DNA of 64,000 bases from Gammaproteobacteria bacterium SG8_30 (GCA_001303245.1 LJNS01000004.1:1-64000), one strand, 5' to 3'. Counted from the first letter of the stretch, positions 52,813 through 62,317 are shown. Made by a program: numbers and translations. The notes: generated by a model not told the origin, from the letters alone.

Positions 52813-55800
52813 TCAGTCCCCGCGATCCGGGGCGGCAACGGGCGAGGGCAGTGGCGCCCCGCCCACGGCGCCTGCAGGTGCGAAGCGCTTCCGGTCGAGC
52901 AGGGAATAGACGACCGGGATCACCAGCAGCGTGAACAGGCTGGCGACGAGCACGCCGCCGATCACCGTGATCGCCATGGGCTGCCTGATTTCGGCGCCCT
53001 CGCCGAGGCCGAGCGCCATCGGCAGGAGACCGAGCACCGTCGTCAGCTTGGTGATCAGGATCGGGCGCAGCCGCGCCTGGCCCGCGTGGAGGATGGCCTC
53101 GTGCTTCTCCATGCCACGCTGCCTCGCCTGGTTCACCGCGTCGATCAGCACGATCGACTGGTTCACGACGATGCCTGCCAGCATGATCAGGCCGATGTAG
53201 GCCACGACGTTCACCGTCGTGCCGGTCGCGAACATCGCCCAAACCGCGCCGATCAGGGCGAGCGGGATCGTCAGCAGGATGACGAACGGGTGCAGCAGGG
53301 ACTCGAACTGCGAGGCCATCACCAGGTAGACGAGGAACACCGCCAGCAGCAGCGTGAACTGCAGCGAGTCGAAGGAGCGCTTCATCTCCTCGCTCTGGCC
53401 GCTGACGCTCATCGAGATGCCCGCCGGGGGATCGATGCCGGCGACGATCCCCTCCAGCTCGGCGACCGCCGAGCCGAGGTCGCCGCCTGCCAGGTTGGCG
53501 GAGACGATCGCGACCCGCTCCTGCCGGGCGCGACGGACCTCCGCGGGCCCGGTCGCGACGCGCACCTCGGCGACCGCCGACAGCGGTACGGGCCGTTCGC
53601 TGCCCGGGTTGACGATCAGGTTGCGCACCTCCTCCACGGACGAGGCACGGGTGTCGACGCTGCGCACCAGCACGTCGATGTTCTTCTCCCGGAGCTTGTA
53701 GCGCGTCGCGACGTCGCCCCGGACGCTGGACACCACGCGATCGGCCAGTTCCCGCACCTCGAGCCCGAGCTGCGAGGCGCGCTCCTGGTCGAAGACGACC
53801 TGGATCTCGGGATTGCCGGCCTCGACCGTCGACTTGATGTCGCTGAACCTCGGGCTCGCCTCCATGGCGAGCCGCAGCTGCTCGGCCGTCCCGCGCAGGC
53901 GGGCGAGATCGTAGCCCGCGATCTCCACCTCGAGCGGGGTCGCGAACGCGAACAGGGCGGGCCGGCTGAACTGGTACTGCACGCCGGGAAGCAGATCGAG
54001 CTTCCCGCGGAGGTCGGCGATGGCGCGCTCCTCGTCCTCCCGGTCCGACCCGGGGGCAAGCGTCACCGAGATGCGTCCGGTGTTCTCGCCGGCGTCCGTC
54101 GGATTCGCATCCAGGCGATTGCCCGTGCCCGTCACCGAGTACGACTGCGTCACGCCCGGCTCCTCGAGGGTGAATCGCTGCGCGGCCTCGACCGCGCGGT
54201 CGGTCTGCTCCAGCGGCGTGCCCGGAGCGAGCCGCAGGTCGAGGATGAACTCGCCCTGGGCGAGCTGCGGGATCAGTTCCGTGCCGAGGCGCGGCACGAT
54301 CGACGCGGTCACCAGCAGGGCGGCGATCGCCATGGCCACCACCCTTCCTCGATGCGCCAGCGACCAGGCGAGCGCCGGCTGATAGCGCCGCTCGACCGCG
54401 CCGAAGCCGGCCTGGGTGGCGCGCACGGCCGGCGCCAGCAGCCAGGAGGACGCCCGCGAAAGCGCCCTGCCGCCCTGGCGCAGGCGCCGGACCCACGTGG
54501 CAAGAGTCCGGGCCACCGGCCCGGGCGCCGGGCCCGCAGTCGGCGCGGCGGTCGGTCCGCCCGCGGCCAGCATGGGCACGAGGGTCACGGCGACGACGAG
54601 CGAGAACACCAATGCGAAGGTGACGGTCAGTGCCTGGTCCCTGAACAGCTGGCCGGCAACGCCCGTGATGAACACCATCGGGAAGAACACGGCCACGGAC
54701 GTGAGCGTCGCCGCGGTGACGGCGGTCGCCACCTCGCGCGTCCCCTCGCGCGCCGCGTCGACGCGCGACAGCCCCTGTTCCCTGCGCCTGACGATGCTCT
54801 CGAGCACGACGACCGAGTTGTCGACGAGCATGCCGACCGCGAGCGCGATGCCGCCGAGCGACATGATGTTGAGCGACAGGTCGAACGCGTACATGAGCAC
54901 GAAGGTGCCGATGACGGACACCGGGATCGCCACTCCGGTGATCAGCGTCGCGCGCGCATCCCTGAGGAACAGGTACAGCACCAGGATGGCAAGGATGCCG
55001 CCGATGACGGCAGCCTGGCGGACCTCGCCGATCGCAGAGGAGATGAAGCGGGACTGGTCGTAGACGACCTCGAGCTCGCTGCCGGCGGGCAGGTTCTTGG
55101 AGAGCGCTTCGAGCCGCTCCCTGACGCCGGCCGCGAGTTGCACCGTATTGGCGTCGCCTTCCTTGTAGATCGCGAGCTCGACCGATTCGCGCCCGTTCAC
55201 GCGGGTGATGGCCTCCCGGTCCTTGTGGCCGTGATCGACGCGGGCGACGTCCCGCAGGTAGATCGGCTGTCCCTGGCGGACGGCGATGATCGAGTCCGCC
55301 ATTTCCTCGACGGTCGTGAACTCGTTGAGCGTACGCACCAGGAAGCGCTGCGTGCCCTGCTCGAGCCGACCGCCCGAGAGGTTGACGTTCTCCTCGCCGA
55401 GGCGCCGCGCGATGGTCTCGATCGAGAGCCCGAGCTGCGCCAGTCGTCCCTGGTCCACGAAGACGTGGATCTCGTCCTCGAACCCTCCGCTCACCTTGAC
55501 GGCTGCCGATCCGGCGACGGACTCGAGTTCGGGCTTGAGACGGTCGTCCGCAAAGCGGCGGAGCGCCTTCAGGCGGTCCTCGGCGGACTCCCGCAATGCC
55601 CGTTCGCTCGACGCGTACTCCTCGGTGTCGATGAACGCGAGCCGCATGACCGGCTCGCTCGACGGGTCGAAGCGCAACAGCAGCGGCCTGCTGGCCTCGA
55701 TCGGGAGCTCGAGCAGGTCGAGCTTCTCGCGGACATCGATGCCCGCAAGGTCCATGTCCGTTCCCCAGGTGAACTCGAGGATCACGTCCGACTGCCCGGC

Positions 55801-56055
55801 CCGCGACACGGAACGCACCTGGCGCACGTTGCGAATCACTCCCACGGCCTCCTCGACCGGCCGGGTGACGAGGTTCTCGAGCTCGAGCGGCGCCGCACCG
55901 GGCAGGTCCGTGCGGATCGTCAGGGTCGGATACGAGAGATCGGGCAGGAGGTTGAGCTTCAGCCGCGACAGCGACACCAGACCGAACAGCACGATGGCGA
56001 CGGTGAACATGAGCACCGTGATGCGCCTGCGCGTGGCGAAGTCGACGATCTGCAT
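52813..56055 (-). CDS. RND efflux transporter permease, first of tandem pair
   Basis: A 1080-residue RND pump subunit. It begins MQIVDFATRRRITVLMFTVAIVLFGLVSLSRLKLNLLPDLSYP, shows VTRPVEEAVGVIRNV, the helix-4 motif VGMLVDNSVVVLESIVRRRE and helix-10 AGIVVNQSIVLIDAVNQA, all typical of the HAE1-like branch with VDN rather than VDD. A Pro/Ala/Arg-rich stretch near residues 500-545 is an insertion in the central cytoplasmic loop. It lies between the adaptor gene and the second RND gene, as in MdtABC-type pumps that use two different RND subunits. No TolC-type gene is in the window. Confidence 0.93.
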   Translation of the reverse strand: MQIVDFATRRRITVLMFTVAIVLFGLVSLSRLKLNLLPDLSYPTLTIRTDLPGAAPLELENLVTRPVEEAVGVIRNVRQVRSVSRAGQSDVILEFTWGTDMDLAGIDVREKLDLLELPIEASRPLLLRFDPSSEPVMRLAFIDTEEYASSERALRESAEDRLKALRRFADDRLKPELESVAGSAAVKVSGGFEDEIHVFVDQGRLAQLGLSIETIARRLGEENVNLSGGRLEQGTQRFLVRTLNEFTTVEEMADSIIAVRQGQPIYLRDVARVDHGHKDREAITRVNGRESVELAIYKEGDANTVQLAAGVRERLEALSKNLPAGSELEVVYDQSRFISSAIGEVRQAAVIGGILAILVLYLFLRDARATLITGVAIPVSVIGTFVLMYAFDLSLNIMSLGGIALAVGMLVDNSVVVLESIVRRREQGLSRVDAAREGTREVATAVTAATLTSVAVFFPMVFITGVAGQLFRDQALTVTFALVFSLVVAVTLVPMLAAGGPTAAPTAGPAPGPVARTLATWVRRLRQGGRALSRASSWLLAPAVRATQAGFGAVERRYQPALAWSLAHRGRVVAMAIAALLVTASIVPRLGTELIPQLAQGEFILDLRLAPGTPLEQTDRAVEAAQRFTLEEPGVTQSYSVTGTGNRLDANPTDAGENTGRISVTLAPGSDREDEERAIADLRGKLDLLPGVQYQFSRPALFAFATPLEVEIAGYDLARLRGTAEQLRLAMEASPRFSDIKSTVEAGNPEIQVVFDQERASQLGLEVRELADRVVSSVRGDVATRYKLREKNIDVLVRSVDTRASSVEEVRNLIVNPGSERPVPLSAVAEVRVATGPAEVRRARQERVAIVSANLAGGDLGSAVAELEGIVAGIDPPAGISMSVSGQSEEMKRSFDSLQFTLLLAVFLVYLVMASQFESLLHPFVILLTIPLALIGAVWAMFATGTTVNVVAYIGLIMLAGIVVNQSIVLIDAVNQARQRGMEKHEAILHAGQARLRPILITKLTTVLGLLPMALGLGEGAEIRQPMAITVIGGVLVASLFTLLVIPVVYSLLDRKRFAPAGAVGGAPLPSPVAAPDRGD

Positions 56056-56119
56056 GGCGTGGAATCCCGTGGGTGCTGGGCGAGGGACCCGGGGCGGTCA
56101 GGCGGCCGCCCCGGTGGCT

Positions 56120-57259
56120 TCAGCCGGCGGCGGCCGGCGCCGGCTCGTTGACGACGCGAACCACCGCGCCTTCCTTGAGCGCGCCCTGGCCGATCACGAC
56201 GACCTGGTCGCCGGGCTCGACGCCGGACAGGACCTCGACGTAGCCGCCGCTGGACAGGCCGAGCTCGACCAGGCGCTCCCGCGCCGTGCCGTCAGTCGCC
56301 ACGAAGACCCGCGGGGGACCGTCCCCGTCGAGCAGCGCGCTGCGCGGGATCTGCAGGGCATCGGGCTTGCGCTCGTAGACGATGTCGACCCGGGCGAACA
56401 TGCCCGGGCGAAGCAGTCCATCGGGATCCTCGAGCTCGAGCTTGACGGGGAAAGTGGCCGTTTCGTCGTCCACGCCCGGCGTGATCAGCGAAATTCGCCC
56501 GTCGAAGGAGCGTCCGGGCACCGCGTCAACCCGGACCCGGGCAGGCTGGCCGACGGCCAGGCGGCTCATCTGGGTCTCCGGAACCTGCACGTTTACGACG
56601 AGGGAGTCGAAGTCGGCCACGGCGAACAGCGCGCTGTCGGCGGACTCGATGACGCCGCCCACGGGCGTCACCGTGTTGCCGACCCGAACGATGCCGCGCC
56701 GGTCGATGACGATGCCCGGGATGGGGGAGCGGATCTCCGTGTACGAAAGCCGCAGCTGGGCCAGGTCATAAGTGGCGCGCGCCGCGTCGAGCTCGTACCT
56801 GAGGTTGTCGAACGCGGTGACGCTCACCAGGCCGCGCTTCTGCAGCTCGACGTTGCGCTCGTAGTCGCGCTCCAGCTTGCGCAGGTTGGCCTCCGCCTGG
56901 GCCAACTCGAGCCGCAGCAGGTCGCCGTCGAGGCGGGCGAGCACCTGCCCGGCCCTTACGCGATCCCCCTCGTCTGCCAGGACGGCGACGATTTCACCCT
57001 GCACCTTGGGCATGATGAGGGCCGCATGGTCGGCCACGACGGTCGAGGTGCCGCTGTAGACCGCGAGCATGTCAGCGCGGCGTGACAGGGCGACCTCGAC
57101 CGGCACGGGGGGTGGCGCCTTGACAGCCTCGTCGCTGGCGCTCTTGCCGTTGGCCTGGTCGCAGCCTGCCAGGATGGCCGCAGCCGCCAGCAGGGCCGCG
57201 CCGGCGGAGGCCCACGACGGGATCCGGTACCGGGATGAGGCTGAGGTGGAGTGGGTCAC
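56120..57259 (-). CDS. RND periplasmic adaptor lipoprotein
   Basis: A 379-residue membrane fusion protein linking the RND pump to an outer-membrane channel. It has a lipoprotein signal (ALLAAAAILAGC, lipobox LAGC), a barrel-sandwich half (VVADHAALIMPKVQGEIVAVLADEGDRVRAGQVLARLD), an alpha hairpin (LELAQAEANLRKLERDYERN), the second half (LRLSYTEIRSPIPGIVIDRRG) and a C-terminal beta-barrel. I chose the GTG at 57259 because GGAGG lies seven bases upstream; ATGs at 57265 and 57274 sit on or before that site. It is first in the three-gene pump operon. Confidence 0.92.
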   Translation of the reverse strand: MTHSTSASSRYRIPSWASAGAALLAAAAILAGCDQANGKSASDEAVKAPPPVPVEVALSRRADMLAVYSGTSTVVADHAALIMPKVQGEIVAVLADEGDRVRAGQVLARLDGDLLRLELAQAEANLRKLERDYERNVELQKRGLVSVTAFDNLRYELDAARATYDLAQLRLSYTEIRSPIPGIVIDRRGIVRVGNTVTPVGGVIESADSALFAVADFDSLVVNVQVPETQMSRLAVGQPARVRVDAVPGRSFDGRISLITPGVDDETATFPVKLELEDPDGLLRPGMFARVDIVYERKPDALQIPRSALLDGDGPPRVFVATDGTARERLVELGLSSGGYVEVLSGVEPGDQVVVIGQGALKEGAVVRVVNEPAPAAAG

Positions 57260-57287
57260 GATCATTCCTCCCATTCGCGATGGAGGA

Positions 57288-57327
57288 ATGTTACGGTTTC
57301 ATAGTGTTCTAGTCAAGTATAACACTA
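57288..57327 (-). promoter_or_regulatory. RND operon promoter with operator-like dyad
   Basis: On the minus strand, TTGACT and TAACAT are exactly 17 bases apart (five and four of six). The -35 lies inside a dyad TAGTGTT-N12-AACACTA with perfect 7-bp arms (57302-57327), typical of TetR- or MarR-type repressor sites. The region is AT-rich compared with its surroundings. Confidence 0.6.
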
Positions 57328-57381
57328 CACTGAGAACCGGGCCGTTACATAATCATGCCAAAACAATCGCTTGGGTATGAC

Positions 57382-59520
57382 TCACGCACCCGCCCGGCTG
57401 AGCAGGGCACCTCCCGCCGGGGTCGAGTCGAGATAGAGATCCGCGGCGATTTCCGCCGCCTCCGCGAGCACCGCGTCCGGCTGCTCGGCCGCGTCGAGTT
57501 CCTCGGCAGACCCGAGCGGCTCGAGCCCTCGGGCCGCCCGGCGCGCGTTCTCGCGGGCCAGTCGCTCCTGCTCCATTGCCACGCGTTCGGCCTGCCGCTT
57601 CTCGAGATTCAAGGAGATGGTCTTCTGGGCACGGAGCCGCTCGACCGACTCCAGGTCCCCCTGGAGGGCGGTGAAGTCGGCATCCGCCCGCACGCGCGCC
57701 TCGTGGGCACGATCGATCAGCGCGAGTCCGCTTTCGACGCCCTGGCGACGCGAGAAGTCCGCGGGGCGAATCCGGTCCCAGGGGAGGGCGCTGTCGCGCG
57801 TGCTCTCGCCCACGTCGATCGTGCTGATCAGGGAAGGCAACTCGATGTCCGGGCTGACGCCGCGGTGCTGCGTGCTGTCGCCGGTCACGCGGTAGTACTT
57901 GCCGATCGTCACCGTGAGCTGCCCGAAACCGGACTTCGGACCGAGCGCGTACCGGTCGAGCGGGTACAGGTTCTGAACCGATCCTTTCCCGTAGGTCTGC
58001 TGGCCGACCACCAGTCCACGGCCGTAATCCTGGATGGCGCCCGCGAAGATCTCGGACGCCGAGGCGCTGGCCCGGTTGACCAGGACGACCAGTGGGCCGT
58101 TCCAGGCCAGACCTGGCTCCGGGTCGTCGAGCACCTCGATGCGCCCGCCGGTCTCGCGCAGCTGGACGACCGGTCCTTCCTCGATGAACAGGCCCACCAG
58201 CCCCGTCGCCTCGGACAGGTGCCCGCCACCATTGTTGCGCAGGTCGATCACCAGGGTCTCGATGCCCTCGGACTTGAGCTCGTCGATGAGGCGCCGGACG
58301 TCGCGGGTCGTGCTGCGGTAGTCGGATTCGCCCGCGACGCGGGCCTGGTAGTCCTGGTAGAAGCTCGGGACGTCGATGATGCCGATTCGCACCTCCTCGT
58401 CGCCGCGGGTGGTCGTGCGCAGCTCCTTGCGGGCGGCCTGGGCCTCCAGGGTCACCTTGTTGCGCACCAGCTCGACGACCGTCTCCGGCGCCCCGGGCAT
58501 TGCGCCCGCAGGCAGGATCTGCAGGCGCACGACCGTGTCGATCGGGCCGCGGATGAGCTGCACGACGTCGTCGAGACGCCAGCCGACCACGTCCGTGAAC
58601 GACCCGTCGCTGCCCTGGCCGACGGCCGTGATCCGGTCATTCGGCTTGATGGACCCGTCCGCCGCAGCCGGGCCGCCCGGCAGGATGTTGACGATGGTGA
58701 CGTAGTCGTCGATCAGCTGCAGCGACGCGCCGATGCCCTCGTAGGACAGGCTCATCGCGATGTTGTATTCCTCGGAATTCCGCGGTGACAGGTAGTTCGA
58801 GTGCGGGTCGAACACGTGCGAGTACGCGTTCATGAAGATCTCGAACACGTCGTCGGCGCTCACCTGGTCGATCCGCTTCGAGAGCCGCTGGTAACGCTTG
58901 CGCAGGACGTCCTGCGTCTCGGGCCAGTCCTTGCCGGCCAGTGCCAGCGACAGGGCGTCGCTCTTGACCCGCTTGCGCCACAGCTCGTCGAGCTCGTCGA
59001 CGCCGGCCGGCCAGGGCTGGTCGCTGCGGTCGAAGGTGAAGTCCTCGTCCAGGCTGAAGTCCGGCTCCGTCTCGAGCAGCCCGAGTGCGTAGTCGATCCG
59101 CTCCCGGTTGCGTTGCTGCAACCGCAAGAAGATGGCGAACGCCGGCTCGAGATCGGCCGACTTGATGGCATCGTCGAGCTTGTATCGGTAGCGCTCGAAC
59201 TCGGCGATGTCGGAGGCGAGCAGGTAGCTGCGGTTGCCGTCGAGCGCGTCGAGATAGCGCTCGTAGATCTGGGAGGACAGCTTGTCGTCGAGCGGCGCCT
59301 GGCGGTAGTGCTGCCGGTCCATGACCTCCGACACCAGCCGCACGACCCGGCGGTGGCGGTCGGTGGGGGCGAGTTCGCCCGAGGAGGCCATCGCAGGGGT
59401 GACCGGTGTCGTCGGGCCCGGTGCGGTCCCGGTCGAGATGGCGGCGACCACGGCCACGAGCGCCACGACCAGGGCGGCACGAAGCCACGATGCGGAGGGG
59501 AAGCTGGGGGAGCCGCTCAT
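57382..59520 (-). CDS. prc: Carboxy-terminal processing protease Prc (Tsp)
   Basis: Prc is a periplasmic S41 protease that trims or degrades proteins from their C-termini, including ssrA-tagged proteins and cell-wall hydrolases. The 712-residue protein (E. coli 682) has an N-terminal signal/anchor (LRAALVVALVAVVAAI), a PDZ domain (ASLQLIDDYVTIVNILPGGPA), the catalytic Ser in NRASASASEIFAGAIQDYG and Lys in TYGKGSVQ, and a DUF3340-type C-terminal part. It is upstream of the RND operon on the same strand but separated from it by a separate promoter. Confidence 0.96.
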   Translation of the reverse strand: MSGSPSFPSASWLRAALVVALVAVVAAISTGTAPGPTTPVTPAMASSGELAPTDRHRRVVRLVSEVMDRQHYRQAPLDDKLSSQIYERYLDALDGNRSYLLASDIAEFERYRYKLDDAIKSADLEPAFAIFLRLQQRNRERIDYALGLLETEPDFSLDEDFTFDRSDQPWPAGVDELDELWRKRVKSDALSLALAGKDWPETQDVLRKRYQRLSKRIDQVSADDVFEIFMNAYSHVFDPHSNYLSPRNSEEYNIAMSLSYEGIGASLQLIDDYVTIVNILPGGPAAADGSIKPNDRITAVGQGSDGSFTDVVGWRLDDVVQLIRGPIDTVVRLQILPAGAMPGAPETVVELVRNKVTLEAQAARKELRTTTRGDEEVRIGIIDVPSFYQDYQARVAGESDYRSTTRDVRRLIDELKSEGIETLVIDLRNNGGGHLSEATGLVGLFIEEGPVVQLRETGGRIEVLDDPEPGLAWNGPLVVLVNRASASASEIFAGAIQDYGRGLVVGQQTYGKGSVQNLYPLDRYALGPKSGFGQLTVTIGKYYRVTGDSTQHRGVSPDIELPSLISTIDVGESTRDSALPWDRIRPADFSRRQGVESGLALIDRAHEARVRADADFTALQGDLESVERLRAQKTISLNLEKRQAERVAMEQERLARENARRAARGLEPLGSAEELDAAEQPDAVLAEAAEIAADLYLDSTPAGGALLSRAGA

Positions 59521-59548
59521 GGGTTGCTAGACTTCCGCACTTTGCGCC

Positions 59549-59576
59549 ACGACCGCCCTAGGCTAGAGGCGGTCGT
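59549..59576. promoter_or_regulatory. Dyad in the divergent prc / small membrane protein region
   Basis: ACGACCGCC and GGCGGTCGT form perfect 9-bp arms around the 10-base spacer CTAGGCTAGA, midway between the two divergent starts. It could be an operator for either gene or a hairpin in the leader. No clear promoter hexamer pair was found. Confidence 0.45.
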
Positions 59577-59629
59577 CCGGCCGATCAAGTACCGGCGTCA
59601 CGCCGCACGTTTCGAGAGGATTCGGAAGC

Positions 59630-59926
59630 ATGGGACCACTCGGATTCCTCACCGGTGTCGTGCTCGGCTCGGCGGCGTCGATCGCGGCGGTGCTCGTGAT
59701 GGTGCTGGTCATCTTCCTCGCGGTCTCGTCCGATCATCCGGCCCTGCTGGAGGAATATCGTCCGCTCGTCCGGGCTGTGGTCCTGTTCGGGCTGCTGGCT
59801 GTGGTGGCCGGCGCCGCCTTCGTGGGGCTGCAGAAACACCGGTCCTGGAGGTGGGCGGCGCAGGGCCTCATGTGGGCCACGCTGGCGGCCATCGCCTGGT
59901 CCTACTGGCCCTCCGAGGGACCCTGA
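59630..59926 (+). CDS. Small membrane protein, unknown
   Basis: A 98-residue protein with three predicted membrane helices (about residues 6-31, 49-67 and 75-92) and a short charged loop (SSDHPALLEEYRP). I do not recognise a family. GGATTCGGAAGC precedes the ATG. It lies 58 bases upstream of the M28 peptidase on the same strand. Confidence 0.7.
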   Translation: MGPLGFLTGVVLGSAASIAAVLVMVLVIFLAVSSDHPALLEEYRPLVRAVVLFGLLAVVAGAAFVGLQKHRSWRWAAQGLMWATLAAIAWSYWPSEGP

Positions 59927-59984
59927 AACGCCTTCCTGTGACCGCTTTGCGACGCGGCGAGTTCCCGCCGGGAGAAAAGACCTC

Positions 59985-61658
59985 ATGAAACGACTCTTCC
60001 TGACCTGCCTGTCGATCCTTCCGGTCGCGTCCGCCCTCGTGGGCTGCGACGAGGCGCGCATCGCCCGGGACCGCGCCTCGGCCGCGATCACGGAGGCCGA
60101 GTACCGGCGTCACATCGAAGTCCTGGCGTCTGACGATTTCGGCGGGAGGGCACCCGGGTCCGAGGGGGAGCGGAAGACCGTCGAGTACCTCGAGCGGCAA
60201 TTCCTGGACCTGGGCCTGCAGCCGGCTGCCGACGGGAGTTTCCGGCAGTACGTTCCGCTGATCGAGATCACGGCCGCTCCGTCCGATGCTCGCCTGCGGT
60301 TCAGCGCCGGTGGAGGAAACCGGGTCGATCTCGCGTTCGGCGAGGACATGGTCGTCGGGACCCGGCGGACCCAGCGCGAGGTCTCCGTCACCGGCTCCGA
60401 GGTCGTCTTCGTCGGTTACGGCATCGTCGCGCCGGAGTACGGATGGGACGACTACGCCGGCCTCGACATGCGGGGCAAGACGGCGTTGATCCTGGTCAAC
60501 GACCCGGGATTCGCCACGGGAGATCCGGAGCTCTTCCGTGGGCGCACCATGACCTACTACGGCCGTTGGACGTACAAGTTCGAGGAGGCCGCGCGCCAGG
60601 GCGCGAGCGCGGCCCTCATCGTGCACGAGACCGAGCCAGCTGCATACCCGTGGGCCGTGGTGCGCAACGGCTGGACGGGACCGCGTTTCTACGCCGAGAC
60701 GCCCGACGGCAATGCTTCGCGCTCGGCGATCGAGGGCTGGGTCACGCACGAGCAGGCGAGCCGGATCCTGGCCATGGCGGGACAGGACTACGAGACGCTC
60801 AAGGCAGCCGCGAAAGAGCGCGGCTTCAGGCCGGTGCCGGTCGACCTGACGGCCGCAGCGGGCGTTCGCAACGTCGTTCGCCGGGCCCGGTCGCCGAACG
60901 TGGCCGGACTGCTGCCGGGCAAGGAGCGACCCGACGAGTACGTGGTGTACATGGCGCACTGGGATCACCTTGGGCAAACCCTCTCCATGGCGGGGAACTC
61001 GGTCATGAACGGCGCGGCCGACAACGCGACCGGCGTAGCGGGCATTCTCACGATCGCCAGGGCCTTCGGCGCGCTGCTGTCCAACCCGCCGCGCTCGGTA
61101 CTGTTCGTCGCCGTGACCGCCGAGGAATCCGGCCTGATCGGCTCGGAGTACTACGCGGCGAACCCGCTCGTGCCGCTCGAGAGGACCGCGGCGGTCATCA
61201 ACCTCGACAACATGTTGCCGCTCGGACGCGCCCGTGACATCGAGGTCATCGGCTTCGGGGCCTCCGAGCTCGAGGACTACCTGGCGGAGGCAGCCAGGGC
61301 ACAGGGTCGTGTGCTCAAGCCCGACAACGCGCCGGAAGCGGGCTATTTCTATAGATCGGACCACTTCAATCTGGCCAAGAAGGGCGTGCCGGCGCTCTAC
61401 GTGAAGTCGGGGCACGAGCTCATCGGGAAGCCCCCCGGAACCGGCAAGGCCCTGTTCGACGACTACTATGCGAACCGTTATCACAAGCAGGCGGACGACT
61501 ACGACCCGGCCTGGGACGTGTCAGGCTCGATCGAGGACCTCAGGCTCCTGTTCGAGGTCGGAGCCCGCGTGGCGAGCGAGTCGGGCTGGCCTGCCTGGTA
61601 TGCGGGCAACGAGTTCGAGGCGGCGCGGCGGTCGAGCGAAAGCGCCCGCAAGCCCTGA
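59985..61658 (+). CDS. M28-family peptidase lipoprotein
   Basis: A 557-residue zinc peptidase. A lipoprotein signal (SILPVASALVGC) is followed by an M28 domain split by a PA-like insert (about residues 140-270). Zinc and catalytic residues are visible in MAHWDHLGQ (His), NGAADNATGVAGI (Asp), TAEESGLIGSEYY (Glu pair), VINLDNM (Asp) and FYRSDHFNLAKKGVPAL (His). It probably acts as an aminopeptidase in the periplasm or at the outer membrane. Substrate is unknown. Confidence 0.94.
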   Translation: MKRLFLTCLSILPVASALVGCDEARIARDRASAAITEAEYRRHIEVLASDDFGGRAPGSEGERKTVEYLERQFLDLGLQPAADGSFRQYVPLIEITAAPSDARLRFSAGGGNRVDLAFGEDMVVGTRRTQREVSVTGSEVVFVGYGIVAPEYGWDDYAGLDMRGKTALILVNDPGFATGDPELFRGRTMTYYGRWTYKFEEAARQGASAALIVHETEPAAYPWAVVRNGWTGPRFYAETPDGNASRSAIEGWVTHEQASRILAMAGQDYETLKAAAKERGFRPVPVDLTAAAGVRNVVRRARSPNVAGLLPGKERPDEYVVYMAHWDHLGQTLSMAGNSVMNGAADNATGVAGILTIARAFGALLSNPPRSVLFVAVTAEESGLIGSEYYAANPLVPLERTAAVINLDNMLPLGRARDIEVIGFGASELEDYLAEAARAQGRVLKPDNAPEAGYFYRSDHFNLAKKGVPALYVKSGHELIGKPPGTGKALFDDYYANRYHKQADDYDPAWDVSGSIEDLRLLFEVGARVASESGWPAWYAGNEFEAARRSSESARKP

Positions 61659-61673
61659 ACGGCGCGGGCGCCC

Positions 61674-61949
61674 TCAGGCGCGTCGCAACGGGGCGGTCAG
61701 GATCCGGATGGCCGAGAACAGCAGGTAGGGACCGGCGACCAGCAGCCAGGCCGCCCCGTCGAGCGTGAAGAAGGCCTTGTACAGGGCGCCGAGAAACGCG
61801 GCGAGCCCGCCGTCGTACGGCCCGAGCGTCGCGACGCCGGCGAAATAGATGAGCGGCGGCATGGCCAGCAGGCCGAAACCGAGGAGGACTGCCAGGTACC
61901 TGAGTTCGCGGTGCAGCCGGACGTTAGCGGCGGCGCGGTCTCCGGGCAT
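61674..61949 (-). CDS. Small membrane protein, unknown
   Basis: A 91-residue protein with a charged N-terminus and two hydrophobic segments (LAVLLGFGLLAMPPLIYFAGVA and AAWLLVAGPYLLFSAIRIL), ending in a basic TAPLRRA tail. No family recognised. It is convergent with the M28 gene, 15 bases apart. The first helix-charge pattern REL-R-YL is reminiscent of small assembly-type membrane proteins, but this is not evidence of function. Confidence 0.65.
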   Translation of the reverse strand: MPGDRAAANVRLHRELRYLAVLLGFGLLAMPPLIYFAGVATLGPYDGGLAAFLGALYKAFFTLDGAAWLLVAGPYLLFSAIRILTAPLRRA

Positions 61950-62071
61950 GCGTGACGCTCACTACGACGGAACCCTCAGTTTGCTTCGGCGGCCGGCCGG
62001 TGGCAACCCGCGCGGTGACCGGCATCGGGGGCTATACTGCCGCGATGCCCCGCGAGGGGGGATGTCTCGCG

Positions 62072-62317
62072 ATGCGAAGGATCTGGTGGCCCGAACCGCT
62101 CTACGAGGCGCGCCCTTACGGCGCGCTGACGGTCGGGCTGCTGGCCGGAGCGGTAGCCCTCGCCCGCGCCCTGGCCGTCGGCTACTGGGAAGATTTCGAC
62201 ACGCTCGCCTTCGTGGCCGGGTGCGCCGTGATGATCTACGGGGCGGTCGTGCTGCAGATGCGCTACGACTACCGGCGCCGCAGCCGCTGGAAACGGCAGA
62301 AGGACCGGAGATCGTGA
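62072..62317 (+). CDS. Small membrane protein, unknown
   Basis: An 81-residue protein, MRRIWWPEPLYEARPYGAL at the N-terminus, two membrane helices (about 19-36 and 44-62) and a very basic tail (YDYRRRSRWKRQKDRRS). Start chosen at 62072; an ATG at 62045 and the ORF-track start at 61952 are alternatives. A TATACT box lies at 62033-62038. Its stop overlaps the next start by four bases (GTGA), so it is coupled to the oxidoreductase gene. No family recognised. Confidence 0.68.
   Translation: MRRIWWPEPLYEARPYGALTVGLLAGAVALARALAVGYWEDFDTLAFVAGCAVMIYGAVVLQMRYDYRRRSRWKRQKDRRS

Noticed and set aside
49817-54496. 1559-codon minus-strand ORF across both RND genes
   Set aside because: It is an out-of-frame shadow rich in Arg, Gly, Pro and His; the true RND frames are clear.
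51955-56151. 1398-codon plus-strand ORF opposite the RND genes
   Set aside because: Antisense shadow with low-complexity composition and no recognisable domain.
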